DNA from: Treponema brennaborense DSM 12168
Lineage (GTDB): Bacteria; Spirochaetota; Spirochaetia; Treponematales; Treponemataceae
Direction: 5' to 3'
Assembly (NCBI RefSeq): GCF_000212415.1
Contig: NC_015500.1
Coordinates: 1,798,001 to 1,862,000 of the forward strand
DNA length: 64,000 nt
Shown here: piece after piece, positions 19,534 through 27,355 of the stretch
Numbering within the stretch: the first letter of the stretch is position 1
Layout: each line of letters opens with the position of its first letter
Notes under the pieces: model-generated
Told to the model about the DNA's origin: nothing
Databases searched by the model: none
Seen by the model: the letters and a program-made list of their open reading frames with translations, nothing else
Position numbers and translations under genes: made by a program

Positions 19534-19956
19534 ATGAAGATGAAAAAAACGGTTCTTTCGGTTCTGATTTTTCTCGCGTTAACTGTATCCGTTTTTGCGC
19601 AGGAGACGCAGGCTGATAAAAACAATACCTCGTCTTTATCCTATCGGAACGTTACGGTACATAAAGTACTCGACCACAACGACGCGTATATCGTTTTGTA
19701 TGCAAAAAATTCAATCGGCGTCGGTCAGGTTATCATTCCGAAAACGTGGTCCAAAGAGAACCCGCGAAAACTGCAGTTCAGAACGCTGCCCAAAGGTCTC
19801 TCCCCGTTTATGAGCGTCGTGTACAAAGACGGAACGTTCCATAAAGTCATTCTCACGATGCCCGTTGAACGGACTTCAAATTCATGGGGCGTCGCCTCCG
19901 CAACGGCGAACATCCAGAACGGTCTGAACACGGAAACGCTCGATATTGTTTATTAA
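19534..19956 (+). CDS. Small secreted protein of unknown function
   Basis: 140 residues with a clear signal peptide (MKMKK, a hydrophobic core, and cleavage after VFA in VFAQET). The remaining about 118 residues are beta-rich (NVTVHKVLDHNDAYIVLYAK, GVGQVIIPKTWS, FHKVILTMPVER) with no cysteines or recognised domain. It follows argF by 14 bp behind AGGAG and ends 2 bp before the M24 peptidase gene, so it belongs to that operon. I do not recognise the family; a periplasmic or surface location is inferred from the signal. Confidence 0.7.
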   Translation: MKMKKTVLSVLIFLALTVSVFAQETQADKNNTSSLSYRNVTVHKVLDHNDAYIVLYAKNSIGVGQVIIPKTWSKENPRKLQFRTLPKGLSPFMSVVYKDGTFHKVILTMPVERTSNSWGVASATANIQNGLNTETLDIVY

Positions 19957-19958
19957 CG

Positions 19959-21233
19959 ATGCGTTTTATAGAAGAAATACGAAATGCCGTAGCACGTGAG
20001 TCAGCCGATTCGGTTTCGGACGGCTGGCTTTTTACCGACTTCGCAGGCAGGGATTCGTTTACGCGGTCCCTGCTGCATCTGCCGCCGGCGGCGGTTGCCA
20101 CCCGCCGCTGGATATATCTCGTCCTGAAAAACGGATCCGCCGTTAAAATCGTACATACAATCGAACCGCACGTACTTGACACACTGCCGGCCGACGAGGT
20201 GTATACGTATGCTTCCCGGGAGGAATTACTGTCCGTTCTGCGGCGTTTTTCAGGGCAGACGTTTGCCGCACAATGCGACGCGAATATTCCCGTCATATCG
20301 ACCATTGACGGCGGTTTTATGCAGTTGCTCGGACAGGCCGGCATAGCTGCGGTCAGCGCGGCGCCGCTCATACAAAGATGCAGAGGATTATTGTCGGACG
20401 CCGCCGTTGCAAGCCACGAACGGGCGGCCGCGTTACTCTATAAAATCGTATCTGAAACATGGCGTTTCATTTCGGAACGGTATGCGGCGAAACGGGAACT
20501 GACCGAAGGCGACGTCGCTTCGTTCATACTCGAACGGTTTCTTGCGTACGCGCTTACCACGGATCACGCTCCCATCGTCGCGTTCGGCGTACACACGGCC
20601 GATCCGCACTACGAAGTGCCGGCTTCAGGCGGTGCGGCCGCGCGCGAAGGCGATGTCATACAGCTTGATTTGTGGGCAAAAGAACGGATCGCCGACGACG
20701 GAGCGGGAAACAGAACGGCGGACGCCGCCGTATACGCGGATATTTCATGGGTCGGCATATACGGTACGCACGTACCGGCGCATATCGCGCAGCCGTTTGA
20801 AACGCTGTGCCGCGCCCGTGATTCGGTAAAAGAGCGATTGGAACGGGCCGCGGCGGAAAACAGCACCGTTACCGGCAGCGAGCTGGACGCCCTCGCCCGC
20901 TCCGTTCTGAGCGGCGGCGGATTCGCACCGTACATAAAACATCGGACCGGGCACGGTATAGACGGCCGGTGCCACGGAAGCGGCGTCAATCTCGACTCCG
21001 TCGAGTTTCCCGACACGCGCCGCATTCTGCCCGGAAGTTGCTTTTCGGTAGAACCGGGGCTGTATTTTGCCGATTTCGGCATGAGAACGGAACTCAACAT
21101 ATACATCACGCAGGAAGGCTTTCCCGTTATTTCAGGAATGAAATACGGCGCGCGGACAATTGAGGCGCTGCCCTCGTTCCCGCAGCGGGAGCTGCTTCTT
21201 GCAAAGGATTTCCCGAATGAAAATCATCAGTGA
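19959..21233 (+). CDS. M24-family metallopeptidase (Xaa-Pro aminopeptidase-like)
   Basis: 424 residues. The C-terminal pita-bread domain carries the five metal ligands of M24 peptidases: Asp in IQLDLWAKE, Asp in VYADISW, His in RTGHGIDG, Glu in SVEPGLYF and Glu in RTELNIYI. The N-terminal about 170 residues are the creatinase/prolidase-type domain. No signal peptide, so it is cytoplasmic and likely trims proline-containing peptides. I start at ATG 19959, two bases after the preceding stop, because upstream codons overlap that gene. The 3' end overlaps the DHH gene by 17 bp. Confidence 0.85.
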   Translation: MRFIEEIRNAVARESADSVSDGWLFTDFAGRDSFTRSLLHLPPAAVATRRWIYLVLKNGSAVKIVHTIEPHVLDTLPADEVYTYASREELLSVLRRFSGQTFAAQCDANIPVISTIDGGFMQLLGQAGIAAVSAAPLIQRCRGLLSDAAVASHERAAALLYKIVSETWRFISERYAAKRELTEGDVASFILERFLAYALTTDHAPIVAFGVHTADPHYEVPASGGAAAREGDVIQLDLWAKERIADDGAGNRTADAAVYADISWVGIYGTHVPAHIAQPFETLCRARDSVKERLERAAAENSTVTGSELDALARSVLSGGGFAPYIKHRTGHGIDGRCHGSGVNLDSVEFPDTRRILPGSCFSVEPGLYFADFGMRTELNIYITQEGFPVISGMKYGARTIEALPSFPQRELLLAKDFPNENHQ

Positions 21234-22221
21234 CACGCAAGTCTCGCTCTTCAAGGCGTTCGTCGAATCGCACGACTCGTTCGTGATCGCGGGGCATAAA
21301 GAACCCGACGGCGACTGCATATCTTCGTCGCTGGGAACGGCGGCGATCCTCGATTCGTTTAAAAAAACGTATCAGCTGCTTTCGGCGGGCCCGTTCAAAC
21401 GTCCTGAATTGAAAGAATACGAAAAACGATTTGCAAAACAGATTGTTCCCCGGAGAACGGCACAAAACGAGCGCAAACCGGCGCTCGTCATCGTCGACTG
21501 TTCGGAAACGGAACGGTTGGGCGACATCCTGCCGCCGGACGATATTTCCGATGATTTTTCCAAATACGACGTTTTTATCATCGATCATCACAAAACGTCC
21601 GAAGACGCAAGCGGCAATTCGATCATAGAACCGACGGCGCCCGCGACCGCCTGTCTCGTTCAGCAGCTGTATGAAAAACTCGTCGGCACACCCGACGCGG
21701 AAACGGCGAAGCTGCTGTTTTTCGGGCTGGCGACGGATACCGGTTATTTCAGGTTTTTGGGAAACGAATCGGCCGAAGTATTTCACGCGGCGGCGCGGCT
21801 CGTAGAAGCGGGTGCGGATCCGCGGCTCATATATGAACACATGCAGGGCGGCAAACCGTACAACACGCGAAAACTCCTCGGCATCATGCTCAGCCGGGCC
21901 GAACAGAAATTCGGCGGCAAACTGCTCATTACGTATGAAACGATGGAAGACACTCGCCGCTACGGAATGGAAGGCCGTGATTCAGACAGTCTGTATCAGC
22001 TGCTGTCGGCGGTAGACGGCGTACAGGCAGTCGTCTTCGTCCGGCAGGAAACGGAGCGGTCCTGTACCATCGGACTCCGCTCGAAAGACGCCATCGACGT
22101 GAGTGCAATCGCGGCGACGTTCGGCGGCGGCGGACATAAAAACGCGGCGGGATGCAGCACGCCGGGGACGCTCGACGTTATAATTCCCAAGATTTTACAA
22201 GAATTTACAAAATACTTTTAA
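21217..22221 (+). CDS. nrnA: DHH/DHHA1 phosphoesterase, NrnA-like oligoribonuclease / pAp phosphatase
   Basis: 334 residues from ATG 21217. DHH domain motifs are IAGHKEPDGDC near residue 24, VDCSE, and IIDHHKTSED. The C-terminal DHHA1 domain ends in GGGGHKNAAGC. This layout is that of NrnA/Orn-like enzymes that degrade nanoRNA and dephosphorylate pAp, using Mn ions. It overlaps the M24 gene by 17 bp, so it is coupled to it, and is followed by a terminator. Activity toward cyclic dinucleotide products (pApA) is a known alternative in this family. Confidence 0.85.
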   Translation: MKIISDTQVSLFKAFVESHDSFVIAGHKEPDGDCISSSLGTAAILDSFKKTYQLLSAGPFKRPELKEYEKRFAKQIVPRRTAQNERKPALVIVDCSETERLGDILPPDDISDDFSKYDVFIIDHHKTSEDASGNSIIEPTAPATACLVQQLYEKLVGTPDAETAKLLFFGLATDTGYFRFLGNESAEVFHAAARLVEAGADPRLIYEHMQGGKPYNTRKLLGIMLSRAEQKFGGKLLITYETMEDTRRYGMEGRDSDSLYQLLSAVDGVQAVVFVRQETERSCTIGLRSKDAIDVSAIAATFGGGGHKNAAGCSTPGTLDVIIPKILQEFTKYF

Positions 22222-22299
22222 ATACTTTAAAAAACTTGTAAATAATATCTATTTTATCCCGATTATTTATCCAAATATAACTCGATAGTAAGAAGATGC

Positions 22300-22334
22300 G
22301 GACGCACCGGCAGACGGCGGCTGCGTCTTTTTTT
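22300..22334 (+). terminator. Rho-independent terminator after the DHH gene
   Basis: GACGCA...TGCGTC stem (22301-22306 with 22322-22327) around a GC-rich inner hairpin, followed by a run of eight or more T. Confidence 0.75.
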
Positions 22335-22411
22335 TATTTCAACATCATAAGTCTTTATATTGCAGTCATATAAAGCTCTCCTGATTTTACTTCATGACAC
22401 GATGATCAAAG

Positions 22412-22428
22412 TTGGCATGATTTGTGCT
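22412..22428 (+). promoter_or_regulatory. Sigma-54-like promoter (GG-N10-GC)
   Basis: TTGGCATGATTTGTGCT: GG at 22414-22415 and GC at 22426-22427 with exactly 10 nt between them. It matches the TTGGCACG-N4-TTGCW consensus at most positions. It lies about 86 nt upstream of the sigma-like gene, on the same strand. Confidence 0.55.
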
Positions 22429-22513
22429 TGTTCCCTGATACGGAGCGTTCGTGCACGGCGATTGAGTATCGCTTGGCCGGCAAACTCCGCATCCCGGAAT
22501 ATAAGGAGCGCAT

Positions 22514-23410
22514 ATGCCGCCGTCGTCCGTCAACTCGATTTACGCCCAATTCATCGCTCACCGGTTTAACCGGGAGCAGACCGTATCACTGCTTGTTACC
22601 GAAATTTTCCGTATGCCGCAGCATTACGGACTCGCCTCTTTTTCGGAAGATTTGAAAAGTGAATTTTTCGTCTGGATATACAAATACGTTCCGCACTTGC
22701 TTGAACGCTATGATCCGGAAAAAAGTTCGTTCTACACGTACATGACGACTGCAATCCGCATGTATACTAAAAGCTGGAAGCGAGTCTGCGCAAAAACGGC
22801 GGCAAAAACGACGATACTCGACGCGTATTGCCTTGAAATGAACGAAGAATGGCAAATGGACGTCGCAGACCAGGAACCGATATACACGGCAAAAAATACG
22901 ATCCGTGCAAAAACGAACGGAACGCCTGCGTCATTGTCGGAACGGCAAAAGTTGACGCTGCTCGTACTGCTCCTCAAATCGGTGCATGATATAACGTACG
23001 CGCATATACGGAAAACGGCGGACGCAACGGGCGTACCGGTAAGGACGATCGAAACCTACGTACAAGCACTTGCACCGGTACTGGAATTCAAGCGAAAACG
23101 CCGGACACAGTTGATCGAAAAGAAAAACTCCGCGTACATACTGGCAAAACAGTACGAACTTGAACTCGAAAACATGAACAACACGGGCGACACGCAGTAC
23201 CTGCTCGTCGAAAAAAAACTCGAAACGCAGCGAAACGCTTTCAAAAAGACTCTTGCCCGGCTGGAAACGGCGGGAAGTATCGCACCGTCGAACAGCGCGA
23301 TAGAACGGCTGCTGGGACTGACCGCCGGAACGGTGCGGAGAATACTCAAAAAGGCGCAGAGCGTGTCGGCGGCGGTAAAGGGCTTACTTGACCCGCCCCC
23401 TGAGGGATGA
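22514..23410 (+). CDS. Sigma-factor-like protein of unknown family
   Basis: 298 residues, not recognised as a named protein. Residues about 45-95 (FSEDLKSEFFVWIYKYVPHLLERYDPEKSSFYTYM..IRMYTKSWKR) resemble sigma-70 region 2: helical, RYDP.KSSFYTY, then an Arg-rich end. Later come two helix-turn-helix-like segments, ADATGVPVRTIETYVQAL and RLLGLTAGTVRRIL, in the position of region 4. Between them is a charged coiled-coil-like stretch. No signal peptide. ATG at 22514 with AAGGAG 7 nt upstream, behind a sigma-54-like promoter. An alternative sigma or sigma-like regulator is inference; a conserved treponemal DNA-binding protein is the fallback. Confidence 0.6.
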   Translation: MPPSSVNSIYAQFIAHRFNREQTVSLLVTEIFRMPQHYGLASFSEDLKSEFFVWIYKYVPHLLERYDPEKSSFYTYMTTAIRMYTKSWKRVCAKTAAKTTILDAYCLEMNEEWQMDVADQEPIYTAKNTIRAKTNGTPASLSERQKLTLLVLLLKSVHDITYAHIRKTADATGVPVRTIETYVQALAPVLEFKRKRRTQLIEKKNSAYILAKQYELELENMNNTGDTQYLLVEKKLETQRNAFKKTLARLETAGSIAPSNSAIERLLGLTAGTVRRILKKAQSVSAAVKGLLDPPPEG

Positions 23411-23422
23411 TAGTATTCGATT

Positions 23423-24100
23423 ATGAAAATTTATTTGGCTTCGGGCAACGCGCATAAAAAACAGGAAATGGCGGCGATTTTTGCCGGACATACGATCGTA
23501 ATTCCGGCGGATGAAGGAATCGAGTTCGATCCGGCGGAAACGGGCTCCACGTTTATGGAAAACAGTTTGATAAAAGCGAAAGCTTTGTGGAACTTGGTCA
23601 AACAGCCGGTTCTTGCCGATGATTCGGGGATTTGCGTCGATATACTGAACGGCGTACCCGGCGTGTATTCCGCCCGCTACGCGGGAAAAGACCGGCACAC
23701 CGGCACTCCCGACGGGCGAAAACTGCCGCAGGAGGAACAGAACCGGCTCCTTTTAGAAGAAACGGCGGAAGCCGTCGCCGCGCGTCTTGCCGGAACGGCT
23801 TCGCACAAGGGAATCGAGTCGGAACTGCGCGCGTGCAGATACGTGTGCGCGATGATCCTGTTTCTCGGTCCGGACCGGTTTTACGCCGCGCAGGAAACCA
23901 TGGAAGGCACGCTCATACCGTCGCTCAGCGAATCCCGCGGAACGGGTGGATTCGGTTACGATCCGATCGTAATACTGAACGGATACGGGAAAACGGTTGC
24001 GGAACTGTCCGCCGAAGAGAAAAACCGCGTTTCACACCGCGGCAAAGCGGGCGCTGCGCTGCGCAAGCTGCTCGACGATTACCCCCGCGGCATCCGCTGA
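23423..24100 (+). CDS. rdgB: XTP/dITP diphosphatase (RdgB/HAM1 family)
   Basis: Hydrolyses non-canonical purine triphosphates (XTP, ITP, dITP), keeping them out of nucleic acids. Family motifs: LASGNAHKKQEM at the N-terminus (SGNxxK), TFMENSLIKA, LADDSGICVDILNGVPGVYSARYAG, GGFGYDPI and the C-terminal VSHRGKA. 225 residues, slightly longer than usual because of an insert around EEQNRLLLEETAEAVAARLAG. It starts 12 bp after the sigma-like gene; GAGGGATGA lies well upstream of the ATG, so the ribosome-binding site is weak. Confidence 0.93.
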   Translation: MKIYLASGNAHKKQEMAAIFAGHTIVIPADEGIEFDPAETGSTFMENSLIKAKALWNLVKQPVLADDSGICVDILNGVPGVYSARYAGKDRHTGTPDGRKLPQEEQNRLLLEETAEAVAARLAGTASHKGIESELRACRYVCAMILFLGPDRFYAAQETMEGTLIPSLSESRGTGGFGYDPIVILNGYGKTVAELSAEEKNRVSHRGKAGAALRKLLDDYPRGIR

Positions 24101-24103
24101 GCC

Positions 24104-24211
24104 GGCCGTATCTGCTATGCCGGCGGGCAACACGCAGCCTCGCATGGCCGTATCCGCTGAGCCTGCGGGCAACACGCAGCCTCTCATGGCCGTATCTGCC
24201 TATGCCGGCGG
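24104..24211. repeat. 42-bp tandem repeat, about 2.6 copies
   Basis: Units start at 24104, 24146 and 24188, each beginning GGCCGTATC and containing GCGGGCAACACGCAGCCT in the first two. It fills the gap between rdgB and the convergent methyltransferase gene and runs into the latter's 3' end. Confidence 0.85.
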
Positions 24212-24982
24212 CTTTTTGAACATGAAAACACGCGGCGACGCCATCCCCTCGTATAAAAGACCGGCCCGTGCACCGCAGGCCGCGATCGCTTTTTCCGTAT
24301 AAAACGACACGTGCGTACGGTCGTCCTTGTACCACCACGATGAAAAACCGTCCGGAATCGGAAAGTCCGCCGGTATCGGAAGCGTACCGATCGCCGCGTA
24401 TCCGCCGGGCTTGCACCGTGAAGCAATTCCGGCGAACCCGCGCTGCGGCTGCTCGAAATGTTCGACAACTTCAAGGCAGGTTACCAAATCAAAGCCGTCG
24501 GCAGCTTCCGGCATCGCGGAAGAAGAAACCGCAGCCGCAACAGCCCTGTCGGTTTCAGGCAGGTCCGGGGCAAAAAACGGATCCCAGCCGGTAACGACGC
24601 GCGTCTGCTCCAAAAAAGGCAAAGCAGCCGGCCGGACTCCCGCTCCGCCGGCCGCCGACTCACACAGCAGCTGCACCAGCGCCGGCTCGGGCCCGCTGCC
24701 GTAATCCAAAATCGAAGCGGCGTGAACGCAGACTCCACCGTTGAAAGCAAAAACGACCTCCAGAAAACTGCAAAGGAAGCGCTTGTAGCCGGAATCGGCA
24801 AGCGAGTTGCGGTGCTTCAGATAACGCTCGCGCTGTTCCTGAAGCGGAAGAAAATATTCGGGTAATACGGCGATCCCGCCGCAATCGGCGCAGTACGAAA
24901 AACCGCGAAGCGTGCGCTTGGTTTTGAGGTCAAAACGGCGTACCGAAACACTTTCACAAAAGACACAGGTACGGAATTGCAT
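24200..24982 (-). CDS. Class I SAM-dependent methyltransferase with N-terminal zinc ribbon
   Basis: 260 residues. The N-terminus has two CxxC knuckles (C6xxC9 and C31xxC34), a zinc-ribbon as in sugar/lipid-modifying methyltransferases. The Rossmann methyltransferase core follows: ILDYGSGPEPALVQLL (motif I), FDLVTCLEVVEHFEQP (motif IV region), CKPGGYAAIGTLP, and the end YKDDRTHVSFYT. The substrate is unknown. It faces rdgB and is divergent from flaB1, so its promoter must share the 197-bp gap at 24983-25179. Its 3' end lies within the 42-bp repeat. Confidence 0.82.
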   Translation of the reverse strand: MQFRTCVFCESVSVRRFDLKTKRTLRGFSYCADCGGIAVLPEYFLPLQEQRERYLKHRNSLADSGYKRFLCSFLEVVFAFNGGVCVHAASILDYGSGPEPALVQLLCESAAGGAGVRPAALPFLEQTRVVTGWDPFFAPDLPETDRAVAAAVSSSAMPEAADGFDLVTCLEVVEHFEQPQRGFAGIASRCKPGGYAAIGTLPIPADFPIPDGFSSWWYKDDRTHVSFYTEKAIAACGARAGLLYEGMASPRVFMFKKPPA

Positions 24983-25002
24983 GAAAAAACTATAAAAAAA
25001 AT

Positions 25003-25030
25003 TAAAGAAAAAGACAAGTTATTCCGATAC
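25003..25030 (+). promoter_or_regulatory. Sigma-28-like promoter of the first flagellin gene
   Basis: TAAAG at 25003-25007 and TCCGATAC at 25023-25030, compared with the flagellar sigma-28 consensus TAAA-N15-GCCGATAA. The spacing is one base longer than consensus. It would give a leader of about 140 nt. Confidence 0.5.
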
Positions 25031-25133
25031 TTAACATGAAAAGTTATGCATTCGGCAGCTTCGTAGAAGAATCGGTGCGTAACGTTTCAAAGTAAGTTTT
25101 CACTCATGTAGCCTTGTAGTGCAAACTTGCAAA

Positions 25134-25173
25134 CGGACGGCACGGATGCTGTCCGAACATATTTCCATGGAGG
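25134..25173 (+). promoter_or_regulatory. GGA-loop hairpin plus Shine-Dalgarno GGA in flaB leader (CsrA-like)
   Basis: 8-bp stem CGGACGGC/GCTGTCCG (25134-25141 with 25148-25155, one G-U) with loop ACGGAT. It is followed by ATGGAGG (25167-25173), whose GGA overlaps the Shine-Dalgarno sequence. This two-site layout is the one CsrA uses on flagellin mRNA leaders. Confidence 0.5.
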
Positions 25174-25179
25174 AAAAAT

Positions 25180-26040
25180 ATGGTTATCAACCACAACATG
25201 TCAGCTATGTATTCCAATCGTCAGCTCGGAGTTACCAATCTGGGTCTGCAGAAGGATATGGAAAAACTTTCATCCGGCATGAAAATCAACCGGGCTGGCG
25301 ACGACGCATCTGGACTTGCGGTATCTGAAAAGATGAGAAGCCAGATCCGTGGTTTGAACCAGGCTTCACAGAACGCTTCAAACGGTATCAGTTTCATTCA
25401 GACGACCGAAGGTTATCTGCAGGAAACCACCGATATCATGCAGCGTCTGCGCGAGCTTGCCGTTCAGTCTTCCAACGGTATTTATACCGACGAAGACCGC
25501 ATGCAGATTCAGGTTGAAGTTTCACAGCTTGTTGCTGAAGTCGACCGCATTGCGAGTACCGCACAGTTTAACGGTATGAACATGCTCACGGGTCGTTTCG
25601 CACAGCCTACGGGTGAAAATTCCGTAACCGCTTCAATGTGGCTCCATATCGGTGCTAACATGGATCAGCGCATGAGCGTGTATATCGGCACAATGACCGC
25701 TACCGCTCTGGGCGTCCGTCAGCTCGGCGACGAATCGATCATCAGTCTGGCAGCTCCGGATGATGCCAACCGCGCAATCGGTACAATTGACGAAGCGCTG
25801 AAAAAGATCAACAAGCAGCGCGCAGATCTGGGTGGATACCAGAACCGTCTTGATTATGCAGTAAAGGGCATTGATATTGCCTCTGAAAACATGCAGGCCT
25901 CCGAATCACGCATCCGTGATACGGATATGGCAAAACAGATGGTCGAATTCACGAAAAACCAGGTTCTGTCACAGGCTGGAACTGCAATGCTGGCTCAGGC
26001 CAATACGCAGTCTCAGAACGTGTTGTCATTGCTCAGATAG
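25180..26040 (+). CDS. flaB: Periplasmic flagellin core protein FlaB, first copy
   Basis: 286-residue flagellin forming the core of the spirochaetal periplasmic flagellar filament. The conserved N-terminal D0/D1 helices begin [17 protein letters not shown] and continue through [19 protein letters not shown]; the C-terminal D1/D0 helices include [20 protein letters not shown] and end QNVLSLLR. The variable outer domains of enteric flagellins are lacking, as usual for FlaB. No signal peptide: export is by the flagellar type III system. ATG at 25180 with GGAGG 5 nt upstream. A second copy with the same architecture follows 346 bp later. Confidence 0.97.
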   Translation: MVINHNMSAMYSNRQLGVTNLGLQKDMEKLSSGMKINRAGDDASGLAVSEKMRSQIRGLNQASQNASNGISFIQTTEGYLQETTDIMQRLRELAVQSSNGIYTDEDRMQIQVEVSQLVAEVDRIASTAQFNGMNMLTGRFAQPTGENSVTASMWLHIGANMDQRMSVYIGTMTATALGVRQLGDESIISLAAPDDANRAIGTIDEALKKINKQRADLGGYQNRLDYAVKGIDIASENMQASESRIRDTDMAKQMVEFTKNQVLSQAGTAMLAQANTQSQNVLSLLR

Positions 26041-26058
26041 TGTATCTATACTGCCGGA

Positions 26059-26105
26059 ATAAAGGGGCGGCCGCATAAGCGAAACTTACGCGGCATTCCC
26101 TTTAT
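26059..26105 (+). terminator. Hairpin at the end of the first flagellin transcript
   Basis: CCGCATAAG/CTTACGCGG stem (one mismatch) with a 5-nt loop, extended by AAAGGGG against CCCTTT. The T-run is poor, so it may stabilise the 3' end or terminate weakly. Confidence 0.55.
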
Positions 26106-26138
26106 CCGGTTTGTGCGGGAATTTTCTGCATTTTCATC

Positions 26139-26167
26139 TTTACAACTCCCCTACAAGCTGGTATATT
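26139..26167 (+). promoter_or_regulatory. Sigma-70 promoter of the second flagellin gene
   Basis: TTTACA (26139-26144), 17-bp spacer, TATATT (26162-26167). I found no sigma-28 match in this gap, so the two flagellin genes may be driven by different sigma factors. Confidence 0.55.
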
Positions 26168-26340
26168 TATAGTATCTGAATTCAGTACGGTTTTAGACGT
26201 ACCGCGATCTTTGAAAGATGCTTTCCATCTGTCTGTGACAGCATAGACGGATATTGTTTCATTACAATATCCGTTCCTGCTGTTCGGATCTAAAACGGCG
26301 TAAGGGGGGCGCAAACCTTTACCCGTCCGTACAGACAAGG

Positions 26341-26381
26341 CCGGAAACAGGGACTGTTTCCGGTGTTCCTTACATGGAGGG
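26341..26381 (+). promoter_or_regulatory. Perfect 10-bp hairpin with GGA loop before second flaB (CsrA-like)
   Basis: CCGGAAACAG-GGA-CTGTTTCCGG (26341-26363): a perfect 10-bp stem with only GGA in the loop. It contains ACAGGGA, which agrees with the CsrA consensus ACARGGA. ATGGAGGG (26374-26381) overlaps the Shine-Dalgarno sequence and gives a second GGA. Confidence 0.6.
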
Positions 26382-26386
26382 CAACT

Positions 26387-27244
26387 ATGGTTATTAATCA
26401 CAACATGAGTTCTATGTATGCTAACCGTACGCTGGGTGTTTCTAACGCACAGATCCAAGGCAACATAGAAAAACTCAGTTCTGGTCAGCGCATAAATAAA
26501 GCTGGCGACGATGCTTCGGGATTGGCCGTATCTGAAAAAATGCGGTCACAGATCCGCGGCTTGAATCAGGCTGAACGGAATATCCAAAACGGTGTTTCGT
26601 TCATTCAGACAACGGAAGGCTACCTGCAGGAAACCACAGACATTCTGCAGCGTGTCCGCGAATTGGCTGTACAGTCGGCAAACGGTATCTACACGGATGA
26701 AGATCGTATGCAGATTCAGGTTGAAGTATCCCAACTGGTTTCTGAAGTAGACCGCATCGCGAGTCAGGCACAGTTCAACGGTATGAACATGCTTACCGGC
26801 GGCTTTGCAGCAGACTCCGTATCGGGACGCGTTATGCAGTTCCAGATCGGTGCGAACGTAGACCAGAACGCACGCGTGTATATCGGCACGATGACGGCAC
26901 AGGCACTCGGATTGTCCGGTGTGCAGGGAACCGAAGATTCCAGAATCGGTATCGCGACCCCCGACGCGGCCAACATGGCGATTTCTACACTCGATTCAGC
27001 CCTGAAAACTGTTTCAAAACAGCGGGCAGATTTGGGTGCATATCAGAATCGCTTTGAAATGGCTGCAAACGGCGTTGCGGTTGCAGCTGAAAATCTTCAG
27101 GCTTCCGAATCACGTATCCGCGACACGGATATGGCGTCGGAAATGGTCGATTTCACCAAGAACCAGATCCTTACACAGGCTGGTACTGCAATGTTGGCTC
27201 AGGCAAACAGCCAGTCACAGAACGTACTTGCGCTGCTGAGCTAA
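26387..27244 (+). CDS. flaB: Periplasmic flagellin core protein FlaB, second copy
   Basis: 285 residues, the same D0/D1-only architecture as the upstream copy and closely similar in both terminal helical regions ([64 protein letters not shown]). The middle differs more ([19 protein letters not shown]). I start at ATG 26387 rather than the upstream in-frame start, because it matches the sister gene and has GGAGGG 5 nt upstream. Paralogous FlaB subunits usually co-assemble in one filament in treponemes. Confidence 0.97.
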   Translation: MVINHNMSSMYANRTLGVSNAQIQGNIEKLSSGQRINKAGDDASGLAVSEKMRSQIRGLNQAERNIQNGVSFIQTTEGYLQETTDILQRVRELAVQSANGIYTDEDRMQIQVEVSQLVSEVDRIASQAQFNGMNMLTGGFAADSVSGRVMQFQIGANVDQNARVYIGTMTAQALGLSGVQGTEDSRIGIATPDAANMAISTLDSALKTVSKQRADLGAYQNRFEMAANGVAVAAENLQASESRIRDTDMASEMVDFTKNQILTQAGTAMLAQANSQSQNVLALLS

Positions 27245-27306
27245 AACGGCGTTACGTATTAAAGAGATCTCTGGATGTCATCTTTTTAATCGCGTACGCA
27301 TCGGAA

Positions 27307-27341
27307 CGGGAGGGGTGCGCCCCTCTCCCGCTTTCGTTTTT
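27307..27341 (+). terminator. Terminator after second flaB
   Basis: CGGGAGGGG/CCCCTCTCCCG stem with one bulged base (27307-27330), then CTTTCGTTTTT. It separates the abundant flagellin mRNA from flaG-fliD. Confidence 0.7.
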
Positions 27342-27355
27342 CAGGAGGAACGCCC

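Larger units (their letters stand above)
26041..26386. other. Flagellin intergenic region rich in inverted repeats
   Basis: No believable ORF in 346 bp. It holds the flaB hairpin above, a sigma-70 promoter (26139-26167) and a leader of about 210 nt. The leader contains a perfect 11-bp inverted repeat (26247-26257 with 26264-26274), a smaller GTACG/CGTAC repeat, a CTGTC/GACAG repeat and the GGA-loop hairpin at 26341-26363. Confidence 0.7.

Noticed and set aside
24104-24211. CRISPR or IS terminal repeats
   Set aside because: Simple head-to-tail 42-bp repeat, no spacers, no transposase, no inverted ends.
25093-25118. TAAGTTTT-N10-GCCTTGTA as sigma-28 promoter of the first flaB
   Set aside because: Weaker match than the TAAAG/TCCGATAC pair at 25003-25030; the -10-like half fits the GCCGATAA consensus poorly.
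26102-26458. 118-codon minus-strand frame between the flagellin genes
   Set aside because: It overlaps the start of the second flaB, has no ribosome-binding site and the DNA is better explained as a structured leader.
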